Assembly (NCBI RefSeq): GCF_900096755.1
Contig: NZ_LT615227.1
Span: 1,207,822-1,271,821 of the forward strand
Direction of reading: 5' to 3'
Length of the DNA stretch: 64,000 nucleotides
From: Polynucleobacter necessarius
GTDB lineage: Bacteria; Pseudomonadota; Gammaproteobacteria; Burkholderiales; Burkholderiaceae
Below the pieces are notes generated by a model. It was not told the DNA's origin. It worked only from the letters and a program-made list of their open reading frames with translations, and searched no databases. The translations under genes and the position numbers were made by a program. Of this stretch, positions 8,853-17,648 are shown piece after piece (within the stretch, counting starts at the first letter, position 1; every line of letters starts with the position of its first letter).

Positions 8853-9734
8853 ATGAAAATCGGATTTATTGGTTTGGGAAATATGGGCTTACCAATGGCC
8901 CTTAACTTATTAAAAGCGGGGCATGAGGTTACCGGCTTTGATTTAGTGCAAAGTCAATTGGATGCCTTTGCGGCTGCGGGTGGCGCTGTTGCTGCTAATG
9001 CAAATGCGACCGCCAAGGATGCGGATGTGTTGATTAGTATGATGTTGCCTGCTTCACGTCATGTTGAAGGGCTATACCTTGGTGCAGCAGGCTTACTGGC
9101 CAGTGCAAATCCTAGGACACTGCTCATTGACTGTTCAACCATTTCACCTAAAGCTGCGCAGGCCGTTGCGGCAGAGGCAAAAGTAAAAGGCTTTGTCATG
9201 ATTGATGCGCCTGTTTCTGGCGGAACTGCGGGTGCACAGGCTGGCACATTAACGTTTATGGTGGGTGGCGATACGAGTGCAGTAGAGTGTGCACGTCCAT
9301 TACTAGAAAAAATGGGTAAGAATATTTTTCATGCGGGCGCTAATGGCGCAGGACAAACTGTTAAGGTTTGTAACAACATGCTCTTAGGTATTCAGATGCT
9401 GGGAACGAGCGAGGCTCTTCGATTGGGAATTGCCAATGGTATGGACCCAAAAGTCCTCTCGGATATCATGTCAAAAAGTTCAGGACGTAACTGGGCTTTG
9501 GAATTATACAACCCTTGTCCAGGCGTTATGGAAAACGTTCCATCTTCAAAAGGATATGCCGGTGGCTTTGGGGTAGATCTGATGCTAAAAGATCTGGGCT
9601 TAGCAGTTGAGAATGCAAAAAATTTAGATGCTAATGTCCCGTTGGGCCAGTTGGCGCAACAGCTTTACGAGAGTCACAGCAAAGCCGGCAATGGTCAGCT
9701 TGATTTCTCAAGTGTGTTTAATCTAAAGAAATAA
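8853..9734 (+). CDS. mmsB: 3-hydroxyisobutyrate dehydrogenase family protein
   Basis: A 293-residue beta-hydroxyacid dehydrogenase. The dinucleotide fold starts MKIGFIGLGNMGLPMALNLL. The substrate motif DAPVSGGTAGAQAGTLTFMV (about residues 116-135) and the catalytic-lysine helix GAGQTVKVCNNMLLG (Lys about residue 171) are complete, and the C-terminal GYAGGFGVDLMLKDLGLA matches HIBADH more than GarR or GlxR. It oxidises 3-hydroxyisobutyrate or a related beta-hydroxyacid with NAD(P), usually in valine breakdown. No other valine genes are nearby, so the precise substrate stays open. The gene is intact. Confidence 0.85.
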   Translation: MKIGFIGLGNMGLPMALNLLKAGHEVTGFDLVQSQLDAFAAAGGAVAANANATAKDADVLISMMLPASRHVEGLYLGAAGLLASANPRTLLIDCSTISPKAAQAVAAEAKVKGFVMIDAPVSGGTAGAQAGTLTFMVGGDTSAVECARPLLEKMGKNIFHAGANGAGQTVKVCNNMLLGIQMLGTSEALRLGIANGMDPKVLSDIMSKSSGRNWALELYNPCPGVMENVPSSKGYAGGFGVDLMLKDLGLAVENAKNLDANVPLGQLAQQLYESHSKAGNGQLDFSSVFNLKK

Positions 9735-9744
9735 GCAAATCAAG

Positions 9745-10812
9745 TTAAGAAACAACTAGAGGCTTCTCTTGACGCTTGCTCATTTGACCGATGACGCGAG
9801 CGCCCAAGAATTGATGTTGATTAAAAATATCCAACACTTCTTTGACGCTATCAGGGCTGCAAGAAACCAATAGTCCACCGCTAGTTTGCGGATCAGTCAA
9901 TAGGGCGCGCTGCGCTGGCGTGAAGTCTGCTGGGATGCCAACCTCATTGCCATAACTCAGCCAGTTCCTATCTGAGGCGCCGGTAATTACGCCATCATCA
10001 GCTAGTGTTTGTACGTTAGAGAGCAGTGGTACTTGGCTCCAGTCAATATGTGCTGTGCAGTTTGACCCTCTTGCGAGCTCTAAGGTGTGGCCAGCCAAAC
10101 CAAAACCAGTGACATCGGTTAAAGCGTGCACGCCAGCCAGTTTTGCTAGGTCTGGTCCTGCAGAGTTGAGCTTAGTTGTGTTGGCAATCATTTCTCGATA
10201 GCCATCCTGGCCCAGAAGATCTTTCTTTAGGGCGGCAGATAAGATGCCTACACCTAGCGGCTTACCTAGAATTAATACATCGCCCGGTTTAGCGCTGGCG
10301 TTGCTCTTCACACGCTTCGGATCGACGATGCCAATTGCCACCAATCCATAAATAGGTTCGACTGAATCAATCGTGTGTCCGCCTGCAATAGGAATGCCGG
10401 CGCTACGACAGGCTTCAGAACCACCTTCTAGAATGCGGGCAATCGTATTGTTGGATAAAACTTTAATTGGCATACCAACTAATGCAAGAGCAAATAACGG
10501 TGTGCCACCCATTGCGTAGATATCACTAATTGCATTCGTTGCTGCAATTTTTCCGAAGTCAAATGGGTCGTCAACAATCGGCATGAAAAAATCTGTCGTT
10601 GCTACGATCGCTTGAGATTCATTGATTTGATAAACAGCGGCATCATCCGAAGTCTCGATGCCAATGAGCAATTCTTTTGGAAAAGGTAATTGTGGAACGT
10701 TCTTGAGAATTTCAGAGAGAACGCCAGGAGCAATCTTGCAGCCACAACCCCCGCCATGAGATAGGGAGGTCAGGCGTGGTTCAATTGTTTGTGTCTCAGT
10801 AGTTTGACTCAT
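9745..10812 (-). CDS. selD: Selenide, water dikinase
   Basis: A 355-residue SelD that makes selenophosphate from selenide and ATP for selenocysteine and selenouridine synthesis. The catalytic loop reads SHGGGCGCKIAPGVL at about residues 18-32, with cysteine at the position that is Cys or Sec in the family. ATP/Mg-binding landmarks follow: IETSDDAAVYQ, TTDFFMPIVDDPFDFGK, ATNAISDIYAMGG, GGHTIDSVEPIYGL, DVTGFGLAGHTLELA and DPQTSGGLLV. No selA, selB or selU is in the window, so the end product is unknown. The gene is intact and converges with mmsB, ten bases apart. Confidence 0.93.
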   Translation of the reverse strand: MSQTTETQTIEPRLTSLSHGGGCGCKIAPGVLSEILKNVPQLPFPKELLIGIETSDDAAVYQINESQAIVATTDFFMPIVDDPFDFGKIAATNAISDIYAMGGTPLFALALVGMPIKVLSNNTIARILEGGSEACRSAGIPIAGGHTIDSVEPIYGLVAIGIVDPKRVKSNASAKPGDVLILGKPLGVGILSAALKKDLLGQDGYREMIANTTKLNSAGPDLAKLAGVHALTDVTGFGLAGHTLELARGSNCTAHIDWSQVPLLSNVQTLADDGVITGASDRNWLSYGNEVGIPADFTPAQRALLTDPQTSGGLLVSCSPDSVKEVLDIFNQHQFLGARVIGQMSKRQEKPLVVS

Positions 10813-10838
10813 ACCAAATATTCTAAATCCTAGATGAA

Positions 10839-12122
10839 TTAGCGATTAAAGCTTCGTTTCGGTGGGCTGCTGCTGCGCTTTGCGGGTGCTTTTTTAGCAG
10901 GGGCGCCACCAGAGTCTGAAGGTCTAGGCTTTCTAGATTGCTGGTGTTGTTGGCTGCGTAGTTGAATTGGTTGGGCAACGGCATTCGGATCCGGCTCAAA
11001 ACCGGCTATCACTTCTTGCGGGAGCTTTTGCTTGATAAGTTTTTCAATATCCCTGAGCATTTGGTGTTCGTCTACGCACACCAAAGAAACCGCCACACCA
11101 TTAGATCCTGCGCGACCGGTGCGACCAATGCGATGTACATAATCCTCGGAAACGTTTGGTAGGTCATAGTTCACTACGTGCGGCAGTTGGTCGATATCAA
11201 TACCGCGCGCAGCAATATCTGTGGCAACTAATGCCGTTAATTTGCCAGCTTTGAAGTCGGCCAATGCTTTGGTGCGAGCGGATTGACTCTTGTTACCATG
11301 GATAGCCATGTTGGTAATGCCATCCTTCTCCAGTTGGGTTACCAACTTATTGGCACCATGCTTAGTGCGAGTAAAGACCAGCACTTGCTTCCAGTCATTG
11401 CTCTTAATCAGATGGGCTAATAAAGGGTGCTTCTTTGTTCTATCTACAGGGTGAATGAGTTGGGCGATTGCCTCATTGGCGCTATTGCTGCGGGCTACTT
11501 CAATTAATTCTGGTGCGTTTAATAATCCATCGGCCAATGCTTTGATCTCAGTAGAGAAGGTTGCCGAGAATAAAAGGTTCTGACGTTGCTTAGGAAGGAC
11601 AGCTAAGATTTTCTTAATATCACGTAAGAAGCCCATATCGAGCATGCGATCTGCTTCATCAAGAACCAGGATTTCAATATCTTTGAGAGATACACAATTT
11701 TGTGACATCAAGTCCAATAGTCGTCCAGGCGTGGCAACCAAAATATCGAGACCGCCGGCAATAGCTTTAATTTGTGGATTGGCGCCCACACCACCAAAAA
11801 TGACTGTGGACTTTAAACCAGTGTATTTGCCATAAGTTAGAACTGACTCTTGAACTTGGGCTGCTAATTCACGAGTGGGCGTCAAAATTAATACGCGCAA
11901 TAGACGCTTGCCTGAAGCTGCCTTGGTTGAGGTAAGTCGTTGCAAGATTGGCAGCGTAAAGCCAGCGGTTTTTCCTGTCCCAGTTTGCGCTGCAGCCAAT
12001 AGATCGCCACCTTTTAAAACGGCAGGAATTGATTTAGCTTGAATGGGGGTGGGGCTGGTGTAGCCTTCTTCAGCAATAGCGCGAAGAATAGGTTCTGATA
12101 AACCGAGATCTGTAAATAACAT
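10839..12122 (-). CDS. rhlE: DEAD-box RNA helicase, RhlE type
   Basis: A DEAD-box helicase of about 427 residues with all core motifs in order: Q motif ([24 protein letters not shown]), motif [10 protein letters not shown], Ia [36 protein letters not shown] and [12 protein letters not shown]. The C-terminal tail is short and basic ([18 protein letters not shown]), typical of RhlE proteins acting in ribosome assembly and RNA turnover. I chose the ATG giving MLFTDLGLS because family members start there; the frame stays open to a GTG at 12197 without a clear ribosome site. Intact. Confidence 0.9.
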   Translation of the reverse strand: MLFTDLGLSEPILRAIAEEGYTSPTPIQAKSIPAVLKGGDLLAAAQTGTGKTAGFTLPILQRLTSTKAASGKRLLRVLILTPTRELAAQVQESVLTYGKYTGLKSTVIFGGVGANPQIKAIAGGLDILVATPGRLLDLMSQNCVSLKDIEILVLDEADRMLDMGFLRDIKKILAVLPKQRQNLLFSATFSTEIKALADGLLNAPELIEVARSNSANEAIAQLIHPVDRTKKHPLLAHLIKSNDWKQVLVFTRTKHGANKLVTQLEKDGITNMAIHGNKSQSARTKALADFKAGKLTALVATDIAARGIDIDQLPHVVNYDLPNVSEDYVHRIGRTGRAGSNGVAVSLVCVDEHQMLRDIEKLIKQKLPQEVIAGFEPDPNAVAQPIQLRSQQHQQSRKPRPSDSGGAPAKKAPAKRSSSPPKRSFNR

Positions 12123-12256
12123 AGGGGCCAATAAAGTATTGACCGTATTCAACGTATTTAAAAATCGACTATCCCGGTCAATGGGGTGAGCTGCCACGCT
12201 AGAGCGTTTGCAGTAAGAGGCCCTATTTTAAGTCATCCTCCTTAATAACTAGAGAA

Positions 12257-12836
12257 TTAGGCTGGATTCCATAGATTAGGCACAAGATTGTTGGCATAGC
12301 CAGAGACAAATGATTTTTCTGCGCCTGTAATGGGATCAAAGACTGAACGATGAATTCTGCCGATATTGCCGCCATATACATGAATGCTGATCGAAGTCTT
12401 ATCACTCAGGCTGTTCTCAACCACATGAATATCATGCGTGTTCGGTGATACGGTATCCACATGGCCAGGAGGGCTGACACAAGCTTCGCCCGCCTTAAAG
12501 CCGCCTCCTGCTTGAGGGGTAGTATGGCGTGCCCTTTTCCTCGCCACGCAGTTGGCCAACCATGCCCCAGACAGTGTGATTGTGGATGGGTGTTTTCTGT
12601 CCAGGGCCCCACACGAAACTCACAACAGAGAAGCGATCTAATGGGTCTGCATAGAGCAGATATTGTTGGTAATGCTGTGGGTGAGGCTTTGTGAATTCTT
12701 CTGGCAGCCAATCATCAGTGGCAATCAGTTTTTCTAAAAGACTTTTGCCTTTGGTAAAAATAATTTCTTCGCTTGGATTTTCTTCAAGCAGTACGCTCAG
12801 ATCTTTAACAAAGCTCAGTAATTTTCCATCAGACAT
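12257..12836 (-). pseudogene. Cysteine dioxygenase family protein, frameshifted
   Basis: The start ATG at 12836 has a good ribosome site (aaggagcgcaag). The first frame includes the cupin metal motif GPGQKTPIHNHTVWGMVGQL (two His) and then derails at TPYYPSSRRRL. In the next frame the protein resumes as GGGFKAGEACVSPPGHVDTV and SPNTHDIHVVENSLSDKTSI, containing the third metal histidine, and ends GYANNLVPNLWNP. One extra base near 12520 explains the break. A mended product of about 192 residues would be a type I cysteine (or thiol) dioxygenase producing cysteine sulfinate. As it stands the iron site is incomplete. It overlaps the upstream thioesterase stop region, suggesting an old operon. Confidence 0.82.
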
Positions 12837-12856
12837 CTTGCGCTCCTTTGCTGATA

Positions 12857-13288
12857 TCACTCAGTAGAGAATAGCCATTCAGGCCATGCTTTGGGTTTCA
12901 GGGTGCCGGTGTCTACACAGACAATATGTAATGTAGCGCTTGCGATGACTTGCAGTTCGTCGCTATCAGGAAGCTTTCGTTGTGCAGTTTGCTTCACTGT
13001 TACTTGCGTGCGACTGCGGTGTTCGATGACTTGGTCGATATAAAGAATGTCATCCAGGCGACCTGGCTTGTAGAAATTCATTGTCAGCTCACGAACCGGC
13101 ATGACGATATTCAATTCATCGATAAGCTTAGTTGGACTCAACCCCTTTTGGGCAAGCCACTCTGCGCGACTGCGTTCAAAAATTTCGAGATAACGGCCGT
13201 GATATACAAAGCCCGCTGCATCGGTATCGGAGTAACAAACCCGATGAATGTAAGTGACGGCTGAGTCTGGAGCAGGGAGATTAGTCAT
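12857..13288 (-). CDS. Acyl-CoA thioesterase, 4HBT/YbgC-FadM type
   Basis: A 143-residue hot-dog-fold thioesterase. The signature YSDTDAAGFVYHGRYLEIFE near residues 19-38 contains the catalytic aspartate and histidine context of the 4-hydroxybenzoyl-CoA thioesterase class, followed by ERSRAEWLAQKG. It should hydrolyse an acyl-CoA or acyl-ACP; the partner is unknown (Tol-Pal linked YbgC or FadM-like). It lies directly upstream of the broken dioxygenase gene, almost touching it. Intact. Confidence 0.87.
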   Translation of the reverse strand: MTNLPAPDSAVTYIHRVCYSDTDAAGFVYHGRYLEIFERSRAEWLAQKGLSPTKLIDELNIVMPVRELTMNFYKPGRLDDILYIDQVIEHRSRTQVTVKQTAQRKLPDSDELQVIASATLHIVCVDTGTLKPKAWPEWLFSTE

Positions 13289-13300
13289 GGGTTATTAAAT

Positions 13301-13731
13301 CTATTTTGGCAATAATAGGATCATATTACGATGAGGGATGCCGGCCTCATCATACGTAGGGCCCTCAACTACAAAGCCCAGTCATTTATAAAATGGCATA
13401 GCAGCCACTTGGGAGTGCAAGATTAATTTCTGAACCCCTTGCAACTTTGCCAAGTCGATTAGTCTTTTCAGAATCTGGGTTCCAACACCTTGGTTTCTAA
13501 ATTGAGCCAAGACGGCCATTCTTCCAATTTGGGCCTGACCACCACTGAGCCCTACTAATCTACCCGTGCCTATGCATTGAGCGTCTTGGTAGGCAAGGGC
13601 GTGGGCAGCGGATAAATCAAACTCATCGATTTCTAGCTCGAATGGCACCCCTTGCTCTTGGATGAACACCTCGACGTACCAAAAAGGCGTCTATTTCTGC
13701 TTCTTGCCAGGATTTAGTCAGTATTTTCAAG
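13301..13731 (-). pseudogene. GNAT family N-acetyltransferase pseudogene
   Basis: A GNAT acetyltransferase (about 143 residues) can be read from a TTG at 13731 as LTKSWQEAEIDAFLVRR. A frame change of about two bases near 13672 then leads to VFIQEQGVPFELEIDEFDLS, the acetyl-CoA loop IGRMAVLAQFRNQGVGTQIL and LILHSQVAAMPFYK. There an in-frame TGA (13382-13384) interrupts the conserved continuation LGFVVEGPTYDEAGIPHRNM. CGA to TGA is a plausible origin, as the expected residue is Arg or Gln. Two independent lesions mark it as a real pseudogene. The nearest family is the ElaA/YjcF-like group. Confidence 0.82.
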
Positions 13732-13885
13732 ATCTATGGGCTCTTAATTGCCAATCACCATTCAATTTACCAAAGAAGGGTTGTAATAGTTCTGTGGCGC
13801 ACTAAAAGAGTCTTATTCCATGGTTACAATGAATTGTGGCCCCTTCTAGAGCCCATCTAAACCTTTTACTCAAATAGGGGTTATT

Positions 13886-14470
13886 TTGAAGAAATCTTTA
13901 TTAGCTGGTTTGTTTGCAGCCGTAGGTATTACCTTTGCGGCCTCTGTTTTTGCTCAAGCACCTGCAAAAATGTTGCCTTTGGCAGCTGAAGTAGTTGTGC
14001 TTAGCGCAACGGTTGATTCAGTGGATGTTAAAAAACGTATCGTTGTATTGAAAGATGTAAACGGTAATTTGGTGCAAATGAATGTTGCTAAATCTGTTAA
14101 TGATTTAGATAAAGTTAAAAAAGGTGACTTGTTCTTGGTTGAGCATGCACAAGCGATTGCAGTTGGCTTGACTGCAGTTGGTAAAGATCAAAAACCTGGT
14201 GTATCAAGTGTGCGCTCTGTTGTTGTTGCTGGCAAAGGTTCAGCTAAGCCATTTGAAGAAACAACTGACACTATTTATGCAACTGTCAAGATTTCAACAA
14301 TCGATCAAAAAACACGTATCGTGACGACTTTCACAATGCCTAATGGCGAGAAGCAAAAGGTAAAAGTTGATCCTGCAGTTCTCGGCCTCGAGAAATTCAA
14401 AGCTGGTGATGACGTGATGGTTGAGTTTGTTGACGATACAGCTATCGGCTTCGTAACACCTAAGAAGTAA
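13886..14470 (+). CDS. Secreted protein of unknown function with two similar halves
   Basis: A 194-residue protein starting at TTG after an agggg ribosome site, with a clear signal peptide (KKSLLAGLFAAVGITFAASV, cleavage after FA/Q). The mature part contains two related beta-rich units: AEVVVLSATVDSVDVKKRIV with NVAKSVNDLDKVKKGDLFLV (about residues 33-90), and TIYATVKISTIDQKTRIVTT with DPAVLGLEKFKAGDDVMVEF (about 130-186). This is an internal duplication. A periplasmic, metal- or ligand-responsive role is conceivable but nothing diagnostic is present. Intact, with a strong terminator downstream. Confidence 0.7.
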   Translation: MKKSLLAGLFAAVGITFAASVFAQAPAKMLPLAAEVVVLSATVDSVDVKKRIVVLKDVNGNLVQMNVAKSVNDLDKVKKGDLFLVEHAQAIAVGLTAVGKDQKPGVSSVRSVVVAGKGSAKPFEETTDTIYATVKISTIDQKTRIVTTFTMPNGEKQKVKVDPAVLGLEKFKAGDDVMVEFVDDTAIGFVTPKK

Positions 14471-14510
14471 GTATTGAATTAAGCATTAAACATGCTGGCT
14501 GTTACGTCAG

Positions 14511-14546
14511 ATATAAAAAGGCCCGCTAATGCGGGCTTTTTTATAT
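14511..14546. terminator. Strong bidirectional terminator
   Basis: An almost perfect 16-bp stem around a taat loop (14527-14530), with A's on the left and T's on the right arm, lies between the converging secreted-protein gene and the broken Mop gene. It should act for both. Confidence 0.88.
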
Positions 14547-14563
14547 CTACTTAATGGGAGTAC

Positions 14564-14789
14564 TTAAGCACCCTTGGCAATCATGACGTCAGAGGCCTTG
14601 ACCACAGCCCAGGCTTGATCACCAACCTTGAGGTTGAGCTCGTCAACAGCCTCATTGGTAATAGAAGCAGTAACAATATGACCCCCACCAATATCAAGTT
14701 TTACGTGTGAAGTGGTTTGACCCCATTTTGAGTTCAACAACTTTGCCGTTAAGGGTGTTGCGCGCGCTGAGTTTGACCTTGAGTTCCAT
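14564..14789 (-). pseudogene. Molbindin-like (Mop/TOBE) molybdate- or tungstate-binding protein, frameshifted
   Basis: Starts MELKVKLSARNTLNGKVVEL, a typical mono-TOBE molbindin N-terminus. It then goes off frame in a run of four G (plus-strand C's at 14721-14724). With three G's it continues KMGQTTSHVKLDIGGGHIVT, then SITNEAVDELNLKVGDQAWA, ending VVKASDVMIAKGA. The mended protein is about 74 residues. Molbindins store or buffer molybdate/tungstate in the cytoplasm. It is the last gene of a minus-strand group with two TupA-like receptors, all broken. Confidence 0.85.
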
Positions 14790-14797
14790 GATTTCTC

Positions 14798-15671
14798 CTA
14801 AGGAACGTACTGCTTTGCATATGCAGCATCATTATAAAGAGGCTCCTTATATTTGGACTTGCCGTAATTACGAATAATCGACTGGCCTTCATCTGATGCT
14901 ACAAATTGGATGAATTTCACGGCAATTTCGCGATCTGGAGTGCTGCCGGCAGGGGCGGCAAGCGCATCATAGGTGTTCACCAAGAATTTATCGCCGCGGT
15001 ACAAAATAACTAACTTAGGGGCAACGTCCTCTTCGGCAACCCAGGTGCTGCTATCGCTCATAAAGTACGCATTCTCAGCATTTGCTTTTTTGAGGGACGC
15101 AGTCATAAAGTCATTAGTAACGATATACCAGCCACCTTCAGGAGTGATGCCTGCCTGCTTCCAGATACCCATCTCTTTTTGATGAGTGCTAGATTTATCT
15201 CCGCGAGAAATGAAATTGGTTTGAGCCTTTGCGATTTTGGAGTAGGCGTCTGCACCGCTAGCTGAGGACTTGATCTTTGCAGGATCTGACTTGGGGCCAA
15301 CAATGTAAAACTCATTAGATCCAATCAGCGTTCTGTTAGTGGCCCAGCCTTCGGAGATGGCTTTATTTACCGCATCAGGGGCATGCACCATGATCATATC
15401 TACTTGTTGATTCTTGAGTAGATTGAGGGATGCACCGCTACCAGCTTTGATCCAAATAAGGCGGGCACCTTCCTGCTTGTCAAAGCCCCCCAAGTGCTTG
15501 AAGTAGTCCAAGTTCCCCTGGGCTGCCGGTGGCAAGTTTGAAACTCTTGTTGCCTTGTCCGTAGGTCGCTTCAGGCTTAAGGGAATTATTTTGTGCCATT
15601 GTGGTTTGCATGGTGATGCTGGTAGTTAAACCAGCAATCATCATTAGCCAATACTTGAGGGATGTTCTCAT
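14798..15671 (-). pseudogene. TupA-like tungstate/molybdate-binding periplasmic protein, frameshifted (second copy)
   Basis: The N-terminal frame (15480-15671) gives a signal peptide (MRTSLKYWLMMIAGLTTSIT ... MAQ) and KLATGSPGELGLLQALGG. The body (14798-15535) continues FDKQEGARLIWIKAGSGASL, VDMIMVHAPDAVNKAISEGW, NEFYIVGPKSDPAKI, ISRGDKSSTHQKEMGIWKQA and KYKEPLYNDAAYAKQYVP. A run of six G (plus-strand 15486-15491) where five would keep frame explains the split. The RGDKS-T-H and GPKSDPA motifs are typical of TupA-type tungstate receptors. Its start overlaps the preceding gene's stop as ATGA, so the two were translationally coupled. Confidence 0.85.
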
Positions 15672-16510
15672 TGTTTTTTAGCATTCGGGAAGAAGAGTTG
15701 TTCGCCATCAATCTTGTAGCTAGCAATAACGTCCTGTCCATTTTTGGAGATAGGCCAATCAATAAAGGCTTGGCCTTCTGCTTTTTTCACATGCGGGAAC
15801 TTTGCTGGGTTCACTAGCATGACGCCGTATTGATTAAAGAGTTTTGGGTCTCCTTGAACCAGAATAGTTAAGTCGCCACGGTTTTTAAAGCTAATCCACG
15901 TACCACGGTCTGCAAGTATGTAGCCATTCATCGCAGATGCTGTGTTCAGGGCGGGGCCCATACCTGAGCCAGTTTCTTTATACCAAGCCTGGCTTGTGGG
16001 GATACCGCTACACCGGCACCTTTCCAGTAGCGAAGTTCTGCGGCGTGAGTACCGCTCTTATCGCCGCGGGATACGAAGGGCGCTTGAGCCGCTGCAATCT
16101 TTTGAAGTGCCGCTTGAATATCCTTGCTGCCACCAATTTTTGCAGGATCTGATTTTGGCCCAATGAGAACGAAGTCGTTGTATATCACTTCGTAGCGTTT
16201 AGTGGAGTAGCCTTCTTCCACAAACTTTTCTTCCGCAGGCTTGTCATGAACAAATACAACATCTGCATCGCCACGGCGACCAATATCTAATGCTTGGCCC
16301 GTGCCAACTGCGACAACTTTTACCTCAATACCTGTTTTCATCTTAAAGATGGGGAGGATAAAGTTAAATAGTCCAGATTGTTGATGTGGTCGAGGAAACT
16401 ACGATGCTTTTGCTTTGTGCATAAGCTTGATGACCAGAGATTGAGAGAGCCAGGAATTGAGAGAGCCAGGATGGCACTCATTACTAAGTTGCTAAATATA
16501 GTTTTTTCAT
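15668..16510 (-). pseudogene. TupA-like tungstate/molybdate-binding protein pseudogene (first copy)
   Basis: The mended signal peptide reads MKKLYLATLVMSAILALSIS then GHQAYA/QSK, but a lost T in the ctta run, and a perfect 16-bp tandem duplication (16440-16471), both destroy its frame. The mature N-terminus VVSSTTST and QSGLFNFILPIFKMKTGIEV are in different frames (third lesion near 16385). Next come GTGQALDIGRRGDADVVFVH, FVLIGPKSDPAKIGGSKD and FVSRGDKSGTHAAELRYWKG. A fourth shift near 15960 leads to MNGYILADRGTWISFKNRGD and the stop at 15668. It is transcribed divergently from the intact regulator gene. Confidence 0.88.
16440..16471. repeat. 16-bp perfect tandem duplication
   Basis: Two adjacent identical copies of ATTGAGAGAGCCAGGA (16440-16455, 16456-16471). 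They lie in the signal-peptide codons of the first tupA-like gene. Deleting one copy restores the coherent signal sequence ILALSISGHQAYAQ, so this is a recent duplication rather than a regulatory repeat. Confidence 0.92.
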
Positions 16511-16547
16511 GGCAAACAATAAAAGGGTTGATTAAGTGGTTATCATC

Positions 16548-16593
16548 GCATACATTATTACTACATGAATATGCAAAAAATTACATATGCAAA
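16548..16593. promoter_or_regulatory. Candidate operator of the molybdate/tungstate regulator
   Basis: Between the divergent tupA-like and regulator genes there is an inverted repeat GCATA (16548-16552) / TATGC (16570-16574). There is also a direct repeat ATATGCAAA at 16569 and 16585, 16 bases apart, the second overlapping the regulator's start codon. Location and symmetry suit autoregulation by the ModE-like protein, but the sequence is not the E. coli ModE box. Confidence 0.35.
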
Positions 16594-17609
16594 TTGAGGT
16601 CAGACCAACGCTTATCGTTAATAACCCCAAGGAAGGTAAGGGATCCATTGATCTTGCTTGGCTGGTTGAGCTTCTTAAAGAGATTGGGAGCGGGAGCTCC
16701 TTGGTTATTGCCAGTAAAAAATCTGGCACATCTTATAGGGGCGCCTGGGGAAAGCTGAATGAGGCCGAAGCTGCACTTGGAATGAGCTTGATTGTGCGCA
16801 CCAAAGGCCACGGTTCGGTACTAACGGAATTTGGAAAATTCTTAATTCAGTACATTGATGATATGCAAGCTGGATTCTCGCAATACGGCAGCACCTATCA
16901 AGATAGCTTGATAAAGGAAATTAAGAAGATTCAAAAATCCGAAAGCTTAAAGTGGAAGTTCCTCTCTAGCAGTGATTCTATTATTCAAAAAGTTGCGGGC
17001 GAGCTGAAGGGCTTTGATTTAAAGATTGCCGGTTCAGGTGAATCGCTTGAAAAGCTTTTAAATAAAGAAGCACATATTGCTGGATACCATGTTTCAAATG
17101 AGCAAAGCTCTAAAGCGATTCATCGCCGTCTTTCTAAGAGCGATATTCAGATCTATCCAGTAATGAAGCGAACTCAGGGTTTGATTGTGAAAAAAGGAAA
17201 TCCTTTGCACATTAAATCTCTAGACGATTTACTTAATCCAAAGATCCGCTTTATCAATCGTCAGATAGGTTCGGGTACCAGACTCTTGTTTGACACTCTC
17301 TTATTGGAAGAGGGAATCGAGGCTTCGGAGATTAACGGCTACCTACAAGAAGAATTTACGCACTCAGCTGTTGCAAATGCCATCTTGGCAGGTAAGGCTG
17401 ATGTTGGTGTGGGCGTCAAGAATATCGCGATGGAAAACGGTCTTGGGCTTATCCCCCTGAAGGATGAGATCTTCTTCCTTGCTATGCATAAAGATATGGT
17501 GGCGCAAGCTGAGGCCTCCAGGCTGATTCGTAAAATCCGAAGTTATTCTGGTGAGACGCCTGGCTATAAGGCGGTTGGCTTAAATCGTCAAATTGAGAAC
17601 TGGTTGTAA
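16587..17609 (+). CDS. ModE-like transcriptional regulator with periplasmic-binding-protein-like domain
   Basis: A 340-residue one-component regulator. Residues about 15-95 form a ModE/LysR-type winged helix: SIDLAWLVELLKEIGSGSSL, KKSGTSYRGAWGKLNEAEAA and IVRTKGHGSVLTEFGKFLIQ. Residues about 125-335 are a substrate-binding-protein-like sensor (PF12727 type): SSDSIIQKVAGELKGF, AGYHVSNEQSS, RFINRQIGSGTRLLFDTLLL and ILAGKADVGVGVKNIAMENG. Such proteins control molybdate or tungstate uptake genes in response to the oxyanion or cofactor. It is intact although its divergent neighbours are all broken. No good ribosome site precedes the ATG, so the true start is uncertain. Confidence 0.82.
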   Translation: MQIEVRPTLIVNNPKEGKGSIDLAWLVELLKEIGSGSSLVIASKKSGTSYRGAWGKLNEAEAALGMSLIVRTKGHGSVLTEFGKFLIQYIDDMQAGFSQYGSTYQDSLIKEIKKIQKSESLKWKFLSSSDSIIQKVAGELKGFDLKIAGSGESLEKLLNKEAHIAGYHVSNEQSSKAIHRRLSKSDIQIYPVMKRTQGLIVKKGNPLHIKSLDDLLNPKIRFINRQIGSGTRLLFDTLLLEEGIEASEINGYLQEEFTHSAVANAILAGKADVGVGVKNIAMENGLGLIPLKDEIFFLAMHKDMVAQAEASRLIRKIRSYSGETPGYKAVGLNRQIENWL

Positions 17610-17648
17610 TTCAAAAGTCCGTAGTTTTGTTGCATTCAATCCAATAGA

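Noticed and set aside
12406..12711. Overlapping frames across the dioxygenase gene
   Set aside because: They are out-of-frame shadows; the codon pattern and motifs belong to the minus-strand dioxygenase frames.
13382..13384. In-frame TGA in the GNAT gene as a selenocysteine codon, since selD is present
   Set aside because: Acetyltransferases have no known Sec at this place, no SECIS-like hairpin was apparent, and a second frameshift in the same gene shows decay.
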